Assembly (NCBI GenBank): GCA_028280715.1
Contig: JANQLG010000011.1
Coordinates: forward strand, 1 to 64,000
Source of the DNA: Spongiibacteraceae bacterium
Lineage (GTDB): Bacteria > Pseudomonadota > Gammaproteobacteria > Pseudomonadales > Dasaniaceae
DNA: 64,000 nt
Direction of reading: 5' to 3'
The position numbers and the translations under genes were made by a program. The number at the start of each line of letters is the position of its first letter. The stretch's first letter is position 1. A model generated the notes under the pieces. It was not told the DNA's origin. It saw only the letters and a program-made list of their open reading frames with translations, and searched no databases. Positions 26,101-35,763 of the stretch are shown here, piece by piece.

Positions 26101-29100
26101 TATTCTTCCATCATCTAAAAGGTCTGCTAGTTCAGATATGATATCGCTTTTAGCTTTGTTTAATTCTTCTCTCAAAGGTGAGTTAACATTGTGACTCAGA
26201 GATGCAATTGCCTGCGGAAAATCTGCATAGGCTCTCGATAAAGAGCTAGGGCGCCCAATACTATTTTCACTATCTACTTCAGAAAGCAATGCTTCAACCT
26301 GAGCAAGCATTTCTCTACCTGAATCTATCGGAATTGCATCTAGTGTCATAGCACTTGTCACGCGCTGTCTTGCATTAATGAGATCCGTTTTGAATTCCGA
26401 TAAGAAAGTATGATGTTGTGCAGCAACATTTGGGATGGATGCACTAGAGCCCCCGCTTTTTAATACCGAAAGTATTTCAAACGCAGGCAGACATCGCCGT
26501 GCGTTTAAATGCACATGGAGTGACTCTTCTAAAACCGAATTAAAGACTGATTCATTATTAAGATTCACAGGGGAGCCATCGTCGTTATACGAGACCAAAT
26601 TGAGAACAGCCGAAAAAACCTCGTCTGGACGACAAAGACTTCCGGTTTTCCTGTCAACTGGATCCAGAATTGGGTAAAGGTTTGATTCGAGAGGGACATC
26701 AAGCAGTGCACGTTGGAGTCTTGCGCTGACAGTTGGAGTAGATTCTGATTCTGAAAAAAGATGTTTAAATGAAGTAAAGCCAAAAACAGCTAGCTCTTTA
26801 TAGATGTATCCGAGTGGTGTGTTCGGGTGACAATTTTCGATTTCTTGTAAACACTTGTCAATGTGACGACTTAAAGTTTCAAGGTAATGCTTAATACTGT
26901 AGTCTACGCTCTGATCTTCAGCATTAGACTGAGTGGATAGGCGAATAAATTCTTCGATGAAAGCTTTTGTTATGTTTATATTGTTGATGGCAGATTGTCT
27001 CTTTGCGCCATCTGGGCGCTTGTTTGTCAATTGCTTGTTATAAACTGAATTAAATGTAACTTCAGGTTTATCGAATAATCTTTTAGCTTTCTCATAACAA
27101 TCGGTAACTCGATTGATATCACCTGTTGATATAGCTTGTATACAGCGACCTATTGCGTGATTGTTTGAATAAATGAGTGAATGCGCTTTTTGGAAAGCAA
27201 CATGCTTGAAATTGTGTTGAAGATCACTATCTGTTTCCCACGTAGCCGCTCTTTTCTTAAAACGAAGTAGTTCTAGCTCCCTCGCTTTTTGGTCGCCGAT
27301 CTTTGAGGCAAGAAAATGCTCTCGAGAAAGTTGAGAATTTACTGGAAAATTGCTTTTAAACTCGCTGGAAACGAATGCCGAAAAGTCGTTGTTTTGTTTA
27401 AATGGGCCAAAATGATTTCTCACCGCAAATCCAATATCAAGGTGCTCTGAAGGATTAACTCTCGGATTAAACATAAGTACTGGCGCAAGATAGATACTAA
27501 AAAAAGCAACTGCTGGAAAGCCAGCATCATCATGCAGCTCTGGCAAATTTAAATTTCCATCGAAAAACTGTCTAGATGCTTTGGTAATTGCCGCTCTGAA
27601 AGCTCGTTGGTCATGGGCATAATTCACCGATTGAAACATGTAATATAATAATGATGCGTGCTGTTTCAGATGTGCTTCACCATCAATTGTCGTAACGCGC
27701 ACGAGAGCTTCTGATTGAACTTCTGCTAAACCAAACAAATGACTTTGAATCATTGGGACTAAATGTTGAAACTCTTCATCAGTGTTGACCTCTTCATTTC
27801 CCTCGACCTCTTCAAAAGTGGAATCATCCAGCTCAGCCTCTGATTGTTCCTTGGTGGACGATTGTGGACTCGAAGTATTGAGCATATTAGCTTTAGTGTT
27901 TAACAGCCGTACAGCATTGGCTGTTTTTTCGGTAGGCGGATTTTCATTTATAACCTCAGCGATTTTTTTAGAAGCTGGATCTGCCAAATGATCATTGCTT
28001 ACATGAAGTAAAAAAGGCCATAGTTGGATAAAATTATCTAAGTCGGCAATGCTATCCGTTAACGACTTTGATCGTTCTAACAATTCATATTGATGTGATG
28101 TGATATCACGAACTTTTGTTGGTGACGGTAAGCTAGAGAATTCATCAAACTGTTTTTTTGCGTTTGCGAGAGCATCAATTTTTGGTTCAATACCGATAGC
28201 AAAGTTCTCGAGATTTTCTAGAGTTTGTTCAGGGTTTTCAATATTGGTTAAATCAAGAGATTTTAATTGAAGTTTTCCAATATCCTCGGAAAGTCCGATA
28301 GCATTGAGAGAGTCGCATTTGGTTTTTACCACCTTGTAGGCTTCTTCCAATTTTAGAACGAGAGCTCTTGCCTTTTTTTCAGCTTCTTTCTTTGCTTGAA
28401 GCTTTCTTTCTTCTTCTTGCTTTTGACGCTCTTCTTCAGCGCGAGCTTTTTCTTCAGCTTCAATACGAGCTCTATCAGATACAAGTTGCTGAGTATGCAT
28501 GTCGCGCAATAAGGAAATTGCTCGCTCTAATTCTCCAATCTTCGTTTCAGCAGCACTATCACCAGGAATGAATTTAGATAAGGTGTCAGTTACTGAAACA
28601 CGTAACTCATCAATATTTGAAGGAACCTGCTCGCTGGCACTAATTTGCGGATTTTCATTCGTGGAAGTTAGATTGAGCTCTCGCTCTGCATGTTGTAAAT
28701 GAGCTGAGGTGTTTTCCGTAGCCACAGTTTTTTTGTTCGATTTCTCTGCATTTTTGTTGTGTCCCAAAAAAGCGGTATGAGCTTCAACGTAATAGCGCAA
28801 TGCCTCTTGAGATAGTGGACCAATAGGTTTTTGAAGCGGTTCTAATATAACTTCGCTCCATTCTTCGTCAGGCGATTGGGCTAAGGCGAAAATTAGCCAG
28901 GCATAAAGCTCGTCATGATTATTTTCTTTTGCCCATGTAGAAAGTAATTCGAATTTCTTCGGGGGAAAACGAAAGGGGGAAATGGTTTCAAGCCCACTTT
29001 GAGTAAAACTCAAGTTTACCTCATTCTCGATGATTTCCTTCAGGCGTGTGTAAGTAAAGGCTCCAACTGGGCGGGTCGCCTCATTGCATGCAACACAACC

Positions 29101-32100
29101 CAGTGGCAATTTAATCCATGCATCTACAATCTCCAAAAACTCTTTTGCTGAAGGCTTACAAATTTTCTTTGGTACTCGCAAATTTCCCAGTGTCCGGTAT
29201 ACGCGCTTGACGGTCATCCTTGAGACCGGCGTTTCAAAAGTAACGAAATGCCCCGAAATTGCTTGGGCAAACTTAGGTAGCTCAATATCAAGTGAAACTC
29301 TTTGATTGATAATGTCCCAATATCTTGTGGAAAATTCCTTATCTTTTAAGCAGTCAACAATAGGAAGTGCCTTTGCCTGAGATAAATAAGATTCATCCGA
29401 TTCCAAAGGATCCGTTTGTCCTAAAACAGTATCGGATTCAGTGTTTTTTTCTGGAGTATTTTGCTCTATGACACCACCTTCTTCATCTGAACCTTGTTCC
29501 GATTGAGGTGTTTGAGTTAATCGGTCTGTCCAAGTAAAAAGGGATGGCGTGGGCAAAGTTAGATCATCATCGATAGCAACAGATGCATTTTCGTTAAACG
29601 AAGTGTCACTATCGAGTATTGGATAACGGATCACATAATCGCGAACCTTATTAGCAAAAAAGATCGGTGCTGGGTTGGCCGTCCAATCTGAAAAATGCGG
29701 ATACCCTAGCCTCAACGAAGTTGCCAATATGGCGTATGCTTCTGGCGCAATACCTGGCTGAGCATTGAAGACTGTGATATCTGTAGAAGCTGGAATAGCG
29801 GCTTCTTTACTAGATGGTTCACGAATTTCTCTTCGATAGATATTTTTATTTTGTGCGTCGCGAACCATACGTGAAGTTGATCGGTAACACGAAAACCCTC
29901 TGGCGACTTGTACTGTACTTGGATACCCCATACTAACAATGAAATGCGCATTCTTATGAGATTCGCTAAAATCAGGGTTCAACTCCACCATTTCTTTTTG
30001 AGTGGAAATATAAACATCCTGTCGAATGTAACCACTGCTGCCTCTTGCTTCATCTAGCCCTTGGTATGTTGTGGTGTTTTCACTACGCAGAGCAATGGTG
30101 GCGCTTCGGTTACGTCTTATTCTTACAATGGTAATATCAGAAAAAATATTTAGAGAGCGAGACGCGAGTTTTGGTGTTTTAGAAAAGCTTAGGTGAGTGT
30201 CGTTAAATCCTGAACATAAGCCACGCAAGCAAGACCAATCAAAAAAGACGACTGAGCCCTTATGGTTTTGATTGATTTCCTTAAGTTGCTCAAAAGCAAT
30301 GTCCTCAAAGTTCTGTTTGATCCAAGAATATTTTGTGCGAGTTAAACTGCGCCGTGCTCCCATCCACTGTAATCCCTTACTAAGCGGCATCCAAGATGTA
30401 GACTCTTGAGTTCGACCACTGTTGTATATTATTTTTACGGAGACAGAACCATCAGAAAGATCTAGCTTAGAAAAAAGTACGAAATGGACGTCTTGTTCGC
30501 CAGATCGATGACGAGCATTCGAACCAACTACTTGTAAACCAAATACCAAATTAGGACATTGAGGGACATCAGAAAATATTTTTTCTTTTAATGACTCAGT
30601 GTTAAAAATGAAACCTCCGTGAGCAAGCAGCACATCAAGAAGCGCGCTTTGTGTCCGATGCATAAAATCCTGTATGCCTTTGATGTCATCACGGTTTAAA
30701 AGACGATCAGAAATTGGCAATAGGTGGTGAACGTTTGCACTAATAGAGGACCACGCATGGATTCCAGCATAATAATTTACAACATCTTCTGGAGTGTTAT
30801 TGAAACGATCTGGAGCAATAATAATTGCAACGATAGCTTCTGTCGGATATTTTTTCCGAACAGCTTTGGTTAATGATTTTTCCCACTCTTTAACTCTTAG
30901 ATCGAAACGCTCAGCAGGACGAAGATCCGCTCCTGGCAATTTTGCTCTAAGCCCATGAGTATTTTCCGGTAAAGGTTGGGTCTCTACTTTTACAGATTGG
31001 CCAAATAAAAGTTCTATTGCTTGTTGAACAATAGATTGCTCTCTGTCTACCCCCCCCGTTACAAACACTACTGGCGGCGCATCTCCAAAGATTGAATGGA
31101 TAGCATGAATATTTTGATTGCGCGTTTCCTCAAGCTTTTGCAGATAATTTGAATTCTCCACCACTTCATCAGTTTCTTTATCATCGAGCCAGTCTAGAAC
31201 TGCACCACCGTGGAGAGAGCTAACATTCAGTGCGCGTTGTTCGGTTTTCGTCCCGTAACCACGTAATTTAATATGGCGAAACTGTATCCCTTCACGATTT
31301 AAAATGGGAGATAGGATATCTGTCACATTTTTTAGCAAATCATATTCATCAATTTCAAATACGGTTCGATTTGAGACGGTGTTATATAATCTGGTTGTTT
31401 CTGGCAACCCAACCCACCAGCCATTACTTTCGGGCAGCGTTTTGATATTCATTGCTTCTTCTAGTGTTGCAGGAAGCTTTCCTTCAGATTGTGCGTAAAA
31501 CGATTGGTAATCGTCTCCAAATTCCCAATTTCCAGAAATTCGTTCGATAGAAACGGGAGCAACAAGCTCCAATGGACCATATACATAAGCCGTTGCGCGG
31601 TTGATTGCCCAGTCTGCACCATCGGGAATTTTCGTTGCAAACGTTCTACGCTTAGCTTTAATGTTGAGATATACGGCACCTTCTCCGTAAGGTGGCTGTA
31701 CCAAACTGAATTCTGCAACCATGACGAATCGCTCGTCACGCTGCCGACCTTTTTGAGTTACGAGCTTTTCGATACTTGTGCTGAACTCAATAGAATTATT
31801 TTTTGGGTAGGGGGAAGAAATAACTGAACAGGTTGATAGTTCCGAAAACAGTTGTTCACCATCTAGCTTTATGGCGATGATCTGTTGGATTAGTGAAAAA
31901 TCATATTCTTTCTTGACGGAATCAAACAGAGGTCGCTTTTCGGTGGATAACTCATAGTTATTAGTATCCTGAACCGCTGCTATTAACCTCTGAATAGGCT
32001 GACCTAAATCAAATTCGTTCCGGCTAACCCATGGGTCTAACGTATTTTGTATCCAGCGTTTCAATAATTCACAAATTTTCTGGCAATACTCTTGGGAAGC

Positions 32101-32409
32101 AATGTCTTCAATTGCTCCTAGTTCAACAATAACGGGTTTATTGTCACCAAATTGACTGGCAAGACTAATGATTCCAGTAAATTCAGAACGCAAAAGTAAA
32201 CGGAACGCCTCAATTGGCAAATTATATTTTTTTTCTTTTGCTATAGATTCGATATCAGCAAATGCGGCACGCAAATTTCCGGTAAAGAAGACTGAGGTAA
32301 CCTCTTCCCTCGTATTCTTTAACCATTCGGTGTCAAGTTGAGCGCCCATTAAAAGAGGTAAACTGGTAGCGCGATCGTCCGTTCGTGTGTAAGCGTAGCT
32401 TGTACTCAC
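23179..32409 (-). CDS. pPIWI_RE operon gene 3: giant pPIWI_RE - coiled coil - STAND ATPase fusion (3076 aa)
   Basis: Residues 1-930 resemble a complete pPIWI_RE protein: an N-terminal DUF3962-like part (VYLNIKAKRR), a MID-like region (AIVAIIIAPDRF), a PIWI/RNase H-like part (WMPLSKGLQWMGARRSLTR, VVFFDWSCLRG, ITIVRIRRNR) and the closing LRLGYPHFSDWTANPAPIFF at about 899. An acidic linker, a charged coiled coil (about 1300-1375) and a long helical region follow. MFFGREAEV precedes a STAND-type P-loop GGRRLGKT (2400-2407, Lys2406) and Walker B LYLLIDEAD (Asp2490). After the ATPase come winged-helix-like segments and LRTHNIAMLFG, a STAND hallmark. Ordinary pPIWI_RE proteins are about 900-1000 residues, so this is a threefold extension. 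The frame is uninterrupted, starts with ATG at 32409, and sits 15 bases after the helicase. A guide-dependent or nucleic-acid-triggered sensor coupled to an oligomerising ATPase is the inferred role. Confidence 0.75.
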   Translation of the reverse strand: MSTSYAYTRTDDRATSLPLLMGAQLDTEWLKNTREEVTSVFFTGNLRAAFADIESIAKEKKYNLPIEAFRLLLRSEFTGIISLASQFGDNKPVIVELGAIEDIASQEYCQKICELLKRWIQNTLDPWVSRNEFDLGQPIQRLIAAVQDTNNYELSTEKRPLFDSVKKEYDFSLIQQIIAIKLDGEQLFSELSTCSVISSPYPKNNSIEFSTSIEKLVTQKGRQRDERFVMVAEFSLVQPPYGEGAVYLNIKAKRRTFATKIPDGADWAINRATAYVYGPLELVAPVSIERISGNWEFGDDYQSFYAQSEGKLPATLEEAMNIKTLPESNGWWVGLPETTRLYNTVSNRTVFEIDEYDLLKNVTDILSPILNREGIQFRHIKLRGYGTKTEQRALNVSSLHGGAVLDWLDDKETDEVVENSNYLQKLEETRNQNIHAIHSIFGDAPPVVFVTGGVDREQSIVQQAIELLFGQSVKVETQPLPENTHGLRAKLPGADLRPAERFDLRVKEWEKSLTKAVRKKYPTEAIVAIIIAPDRFNNTPEDVVNYYAGIHAWSSISANVHHLLPISDRLLNRDDIKGIQDFMHRTQSALLDVLLAHGGFIFNTESLKEKIFSDVPQCPNLVFGLQVVGSNARHRSGEQDVHFVLFSKLDLSDGSVSVKIIYNSGRTQESTSWMPLSKGLQWMGARRSLTRTKYSWIKQNFEDIAFEQLKEINQNHKGSVVFFDWSCLRGLCSGFNDTHLSFSKTPKLASRSLNIFSDITIVRIRRNRSATIALRSENTTTYQGLDEARGSSGYIRQDVYISTQKEMVELNPDFSESHKNAHFIVSMGYPSTVQVARGFSCYRSTSRMVRDAQNKNIYRREIREPSSKEAAIPASTDITVFNAQPGIAPEAYAILATSLRLGYPHFSDWTANPAPIFFANKVRDYVIRYPILDSDTSFNENASVAIDDDLTLPTPSLFTWTDRLTQTPQSEQGSDEEGGVIEQNTPEKNTESDTVLGQTDPLESDESYLSQAKALPIVDCLKDKEFSTRYWDIINQRVSLDIELPKFAQAISGHFVTFETPVSRMTVKRVYRTLGNLRVPKKICKPSAKEFLEIVDAWIKLPLGCVACNEATRPVGAFTYTRLKEIIENEVNLSFTQSGLETISPFRFPPKKFELLSTWAKENNHDELYAWLIFALAQSPDEEWSEVILEPLQKPIGPLSQEALRYYVEAHTAFLGHNKNAEKSNKKTVATENTSAHLQHAERELNLTSTNENPQISASEQVPSNIDELRVSVTDTLSKFIPGDSAAETKIGELERAISLLRDMHTQQLVSDRARIEAEEKARAEEERQKQEEERKLQAKKEAEKKARALVLKLEEAYKVVKTKCDSLNAIGLSEDIGKLQLKSLDLTNIENPEQTLENLENFAIGIEPKIDALANAKKQFDEFSSLPSPTKVRDITSHQYELLERSKSLTDSIADLDNFIQLWPFLLHVSNDHLADPASKKIAEVINENPPTEKTANAVRLLNTKANMLNTSSPQSSTKEQSEAELDDSTFEEVEGNEEVNTDEEFQHLVPMIQSHLFGLAEVQSEALVRVTTIDGEAHLKQHASLLYYMFQSVNYAHDQRAFRAAITKASRQFFDGNLNLPELHDDAGFPAVAFFSIYLAPVLMFNPRVNPSEHLDIGFAVRNHFGPFKQNNDFSAFVSSEFKSNFPVNSQLSREHFLASKIGDQKARELELLRFKKRAATWETDSDLQHNFKHVAFQKAHSLIYSNNHAIGRCIQAISTGDINRVTDCYEKAKRLFDKPEVTFNSVYNKQLTNKRPDGAKRQSAINNINITKAFIEEFIRLSTQSNAEDQSVDYSIKHYLETLSRHIDKCLQEIENCHPNTPLGYIYKELAVFGFTSFKHLFSESESTPTVSARLQRALLDVPLESNLYPILDPVDRKTGSLCRPDEVFSAVLNLVSYNDDGSPVNLNNESVFNSVLEESLHVHLNARRCLPAFEILSVLKSGGSSASIPNVAAQHHTFLSEFKTDLINARQRVTSAMTLDAIPIDSGREMLAQVEALLSEVDSENSIGRPSSLSRAYADFPQAIASLSHNVNSPLREELNKAKSDIISELADLLDDGRITDTEYTQWSETLNSSHIASIRAANDALSFFRKNGELPPRLKKEKHYSDRYVSILEDLKSAMPGNHFKVDNVIKLLESGDKSILPEWMHSFPEENQGATIEILRAWREMLSTAGTDKDITQIKEFFRLLGMPTDQIVFAPQIGRSKNASIILNNNSFRNIAYSPETELFVPPSLGSNANYLEATITVSCRNVDEIEAIIPDHRAEPTVIITSQHLSMRDRARLGWNRPVFIIDECSVIVSAIDYDNRLETLLQVGMLTYHDNPYDDYNAEPVPPEMFFGREAEVRSLHDTAGTVVIYGGRRLGKTSLLNMIKIEADRRKDTAAVIFSIRGKDFSGDYKRIMWDLICDELSSAGIITPFVNAESISDIQKHIRRELEKSGLMRLYLLIDEADSLMEIDLKQSSNKEGFVASMYQLTEDVQGCKIVPVYAGLHNMARLDAERSSNSVYARSKSIPIRAFSTHQDMQLATRLIVKPIEALGYTFDQESENLPFRIMSVCNFYPSFIQLYCKRLLQTLINNRQKSPPPFMVRAEDLDDVERDADFLNVMREKFAASLDLDKRYKAIALVLADQWHEERHEGYNLGLTVSEIRERCQTLFEQHFRHTGAGAYEALLDEMEKLNVIVKHAGHYTLRTHNIAMLFGEHDDVLTSMDSLMNQTATIERSRGDSRAILRSDNKTFIFPMPIAWLRNYLSSSTDEPLAVITGNDLMAVKFTIDNWQFEGHEVFIATGNLENRISRAIKSRRQEKNPTKNQLLLLPQNLWSLEKLNELAALHKKSSRYGIKLLLIARPERALELANALVNGELPTTGDKSAGWDFKPIPPWTADSIYFYCFHFLENEAVAENEELHEKMLEGTGGFSYPLEKLCSKAPSMITEALNIDKGFLPKNITEFYRQIGLPEAIGEQTETLSSILVEVDGKPRTHDSESGSLFSPEIISCMIDNSIDSALLYFLYFIGLIRESSDGKWKAAPNLMTLIFR

Positions 32410-32424
32410 AAGTAATAATCTCCG

Positions 32425-35400
32425 TTACTGTTTTATATTTAATCCATCAATTGAGGTCAATGGCTTCAAAAAAGGCAGATATAAATTTTCATAGCATTCA
32501 CGAATGGCTGGGGTTGTGTGGTTTACACAATCTCGCAAAATAGCCTGCATCATGACAAGCATTGAGGTTCGAGCATCATCAAATTGATCTAATGCCGATC
32601 TAGGGGCCCAGGCGGCATCAACAAAATAGACATAGGCTGGACAGTCTCCGCGCATTGCTCGACCAATGGTTTGCAAAATAGTAATCATTTGGTCTGCCAC
32701 GAAAGGACGGCCATACTGTCCGAGGCTTTGTGCTCTTAGCGGTATTCTCATTAAATGTTTAGCCATTTCGAAAGTCTCCTTTCTAGATTCTTTCAACTTT
32801 GCTAAAGCATCGTGAGAGTTTTCAAATGACTGAAGATCGAATTCCTCAGAAGCGCTAGCTACCAAACCTTGTATGAGTTGCAAGCTCTCTGTTCGTGGAT
32901 GAGGGCGCGTTAAAAAATACATTGATCCCAGGATGGCTTGATTTGCTCGCGGACCGTGGGGAAAAACAATGTTGACTCCACGCCCAATCGCACCCATTGG
33001 GAACACTAACAGTTGCCAGTGGGGATCGTCAGCCAACAGTTCAACTTCGGCTGCAGTTACAGAATTATCAACACCAACGGCGTCCAACGTCGCCGGTCGC
33101 AAATAACGAATACGCGAACGCCAATAAGGATGGTTGGCGCGTATGTGTTCAAAAATCAAATCGCACTGAGCATAACTATTGACTATAAATGCGGCCTTTC
33201 TCGGAATTCCATTAACCACATCATTTTCAAGTAATGCCGCGCTAACTCGACTACAGTCCCCCCCTTCTAGCAGTTGGTCGACCATCGCACGAAGATTATT
33301 CTCTTGTTGCAACATGCCCGCACCGCTAAAACGTAGAAATTTTCTTTCACCGCTTGGTTCACGCATTGGAGTGAAAGAGTAATTTGATTGTTGCCATCCC
33401 GTACCAGAGTTTGGTCGCTGCAGAACATAGTGAGGACCTGCCTTTATATGGTACGAAGGGCTAGGCTCTAACATTGAAGTGGCACTTGTAAGAAGTACTG
33501 CGGCACTATCACCTTCTGGGATCATGGACGCCATCAGTCTCGGTAAAGTCCGCGGAGTTCCATTAAAGCCAACTTGAGCAATGCTAATGTTTCCTTCTTC
33601 GCTAATAACATACCGTACTCCGCTCAGTCGACCAACCAGACTATCTGGAACGATTCTTTCTAAATCTATTTGCATTCGAGAAACAAATACCTGTTCTCGC
33701 ACGAGACCTTCAGATTGGAGCAGCCTTAAGTGGGGTGATAATCCGAAATATTGCAAAACGACCATGGATACAGATGCTAGCAAGGCGGAATATTGCAATA
33801 GAGTTCGGTCATCGTGAGGCGAATCTATAGGCGCTTTTCTGAGCGCTTTTGCAAGCTCACTGATAGCTTCATTATTTGCATCTCGCTCCCACAATTCTAA
33901 GGCAGACAAGAAAGCGCTATAAAAATCATGGCAACTGGAATCAGTTACCCCCATTTTTTTGGCGGCTAGGATAAGAGGGTCATTACCTTGCTGGTCATCT
34001 TCATCATCCTCTTCGTCTCCAACTGAAAGCAGCTGTCTAAATGCGATTTGCTTAACCGCAAAATCGACGACGGATTCAACCCCTTGTCGTTTTGAGTAGT
34101 ACTCCAAATATGCCTCTTCATCATCGTCAGGCTTACCGGGAAAAATGTCCGATATAATAGAAACAATTGTCAAAAGAATATTGGCATAACGTTTTTGAAA
34201 AGGTTCTTCAAAGTGTGTTACTTGTGATATCAATCTTTCTGTAGCGATACCGAATCTTCCAGTCATAGCAAGCAATACAGGAAGGTTTTCACCTTTAACG
34301 AAAGCATTTTGCCCCGCTGCTGCTTTTAGATGCAGCTCCGATATTAAGGTACTCCAAAGTGATTCGCGGCCACCAGTAAGCTGCATTATGGGTGTGCCTC
34401 GCTGATCGAGGCAGGCCTGTGCGTCATCGGCTTCATCCAAAACGATTAAATCGAAGTGACGAGAGACGTATTCCAACAAGCTCACATCTTCTAAACCAAA
34501 TAACTTGGAGACCGGCCTATCTAGAGACAAAATGTGTCCAGCCCAAATAGATTTAGAAACCAGTTCTCTTTCAGCTTTTTGGTATCCACACACACTTGCA
34601 AGAACACAGGAATAGTTTTCTCGAGATTCACCTTCGTTGTTTTGTTTGAGCCGCAGACATGGAGGGGGAGCATGAGGAAACTCCTCCTCCTCGTCGCTAG
34701 CAAAAGCGGTGAGTGCGCAGTTGGTTGAAAACAGCGGAGCGCTTGGTCGCGTGACGCCAAAACCATTGTTGTTGTTTACAAGGGAAGAAGCGAATTTGAG
34801 CGCATGACGTGTGCGAGTAGAATCGCTTTGACCATATAGCAGTGCCGAATCAACGTCGTACTTTTGCAAAACCTCAACAAACGCGGTTGCCACTTCAATA
34901 GAAGGAAAAAGAAAACAAGCCTTGTATCCGTTGGCAGCTAGATAGCCAGCAAGCAAATATAGAACAGTGGTCTTTCCAGATCCGGGTAGGCCAATAAAAT
35001 GTTTTAACCCCCTTAAATCAATGCCATCAGCGTCCACGAGACCAAGCTCTGATGGTATTAACAGCCTAGCTGTGGGGTTACCTTTCTCATCATTTAGACG
35101 GCGATTCCAACTACGCTGACCATCTGCTTGTCTACCATTTTGTACGTCAATCTGATCAAACTTATCCGCGATAGCTATAAGCTCTACCCAGGAGATGAAG
35201 CCAGGAGGGTTGGGTGGACGAGTAATGCTATGAAACTCAACATCAGGAGGAACAAATCCAAGGGGTTCAATTCGGCCTTCATACTTAGTGCTTGGATGAG
35301 AGACTGAAGCAGAGTTATTTGGATCGTGGGCCGGAAGCATTGTCCGAACTCTGATGCCTAAAGGTGAAGATAAAATTACACTAGCTTCGTCGATGTCGCC

Positions 35401-35763
35401 CGGGGCAACGGCTGACCAGCGAGCTTCAAATTCGAGATTCTCCTTAATACGGTATCGACGTTCAAAGCGAGATTCAGAAGGTAATTCTTTATTACGACTC
35501 CTGCGTATATCTCTCCGATCGTGGTAAGCAATATAGGTATTCGCATAGAGCTCCATTTCTCGTGCAGTGAGTGGAGCAACACCTGCAAGACGTAAATTCT
35601 CAACCACAGTTCTTGAATCTACATTAAGTGTCGATTTAATGGATTCAAAACCGGTTAAAAATGGGAGCAGGTCATACAATGATGTAAAGCCCATCAAAGA
35701 TGCCGCAATACAAAGATAATTAAGATTATCTTCCTTGTTGTAGGGCCTCAGTAAATCACGCAT
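32425..35763 (-). CDS. pPIWI_RE operon gene 2: DinG/XPD-like superfamily 2 helicase with four-cysteine motif
   Basis: 1112 residues. Walker A GLPGSGKT (258-265), Walker B VLDEADDAQACLD (Asp443-Asp446), motif V-like FPMGAIGRGVNIVF and motif VI QTIGRAMRGD near 1040. Between motifs I and II lie Cys349, Cys369, Cys386 and Cys392, in the place where XPD/DinG helicases hold a 4Fe-4S cluster. The LDEADxxQxxLD context fits the DinG-type helicase that partners pPIWI_RE proteins. The N-terminal 240 residues are a family-specific extension. Its ATG overlaps the nuclease stop by 8 nt. It would unwind DNA or R-loops for the nuclease and PIWI subunits (inference from the family). Confidence 0.85.
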   Translation of the reverse strand: MRDLLRPYNKEDNLNYLCIAASLMGFTSLYDLLPFLTGFESIKSTLNVDSRTVVENLRLAGVAPLTAREMELYANTYIAYHDRRDIRRSRNKELPSESRFERRYRIKENLEFEARWSAVAPGDIDEASVILSSPLGIRVRTMLPAHDPNNSASVSHPSTKYEGRIEPLGFVPPDVEFHSITRPPNPPGFISWVELIAIADKFDQIDVQNGRQADGQRSWNRRLNDEKGNPTARLLIPSELGLVDADGIDLRGLKHFIGLPGSGKTTVLYLLAGYLAANGYKACFLFPSIEVATAFVEVLQKYDVDSALLYGQSDSTRTRHALKFASSLVNNNNGFGVTRPSAPLFSTNCALTAFASDEEEEFPHAPPPCLRLKQNNEGESRENYSCVLASVCGYQKAERELVSKSIWAGHILSLDRPVSKLFGLEDVSLLEYVSRHFDLIVLDEADDAQACLDQRGTPIMQLTGGRESLWSTLISELHLKAAAGQNAFVKGENLPVLLAMTGRFGIATERLISQVTHFEEPFQKRYANILLTIVSIISDIFPGKPDDDEEAYLEYYSKRQGVESVVDFAVKQIAFRQLLSVGDEEDDEDDQQGNDPLILAAKKMGVTDSSCHDFYSAFLSALELWERDANNEAISELAKALRKAPIDSPHDDRTLLQYSALLASVSMVVLQYFGLSPHLRLLQSEGLVREQVFVSRMQIDLERIVPDSLVGRLSGVRYVISEEGNISIAQVGFNGTPRTLPRLMASMIPEGDSAAVLLTSATSMLEPSPSYHIKAGPHYVLQRPNSGTGWQQSNYSFTPMREPSGERKFLRFSGAGMLQQENNLRAMVDQLLEGGDCSRVSAALLENDVVNGIPRKAAFIVNSYAQCDLIFEHIRANHPYWRSRIRYLRPATLDAVGVDNSVTAAEVELLADDPHWQLLVFPMGAIGRGVNIVFPHGPRANQAILGSMYFLTRPHPRTESLQLIQGLVASASEEFDLQSFENSHDALAKLKESRKETFEMAKHLMRIPLRAQSLGQYGRPFVADQMITILQTIGRAMRGDCPAYVYFVDAAWAPRSALDQFDDARTSMLVMMQAILRDCVNHTTPAIRECYENLYLPFLKPLTSIDGLNIKQ

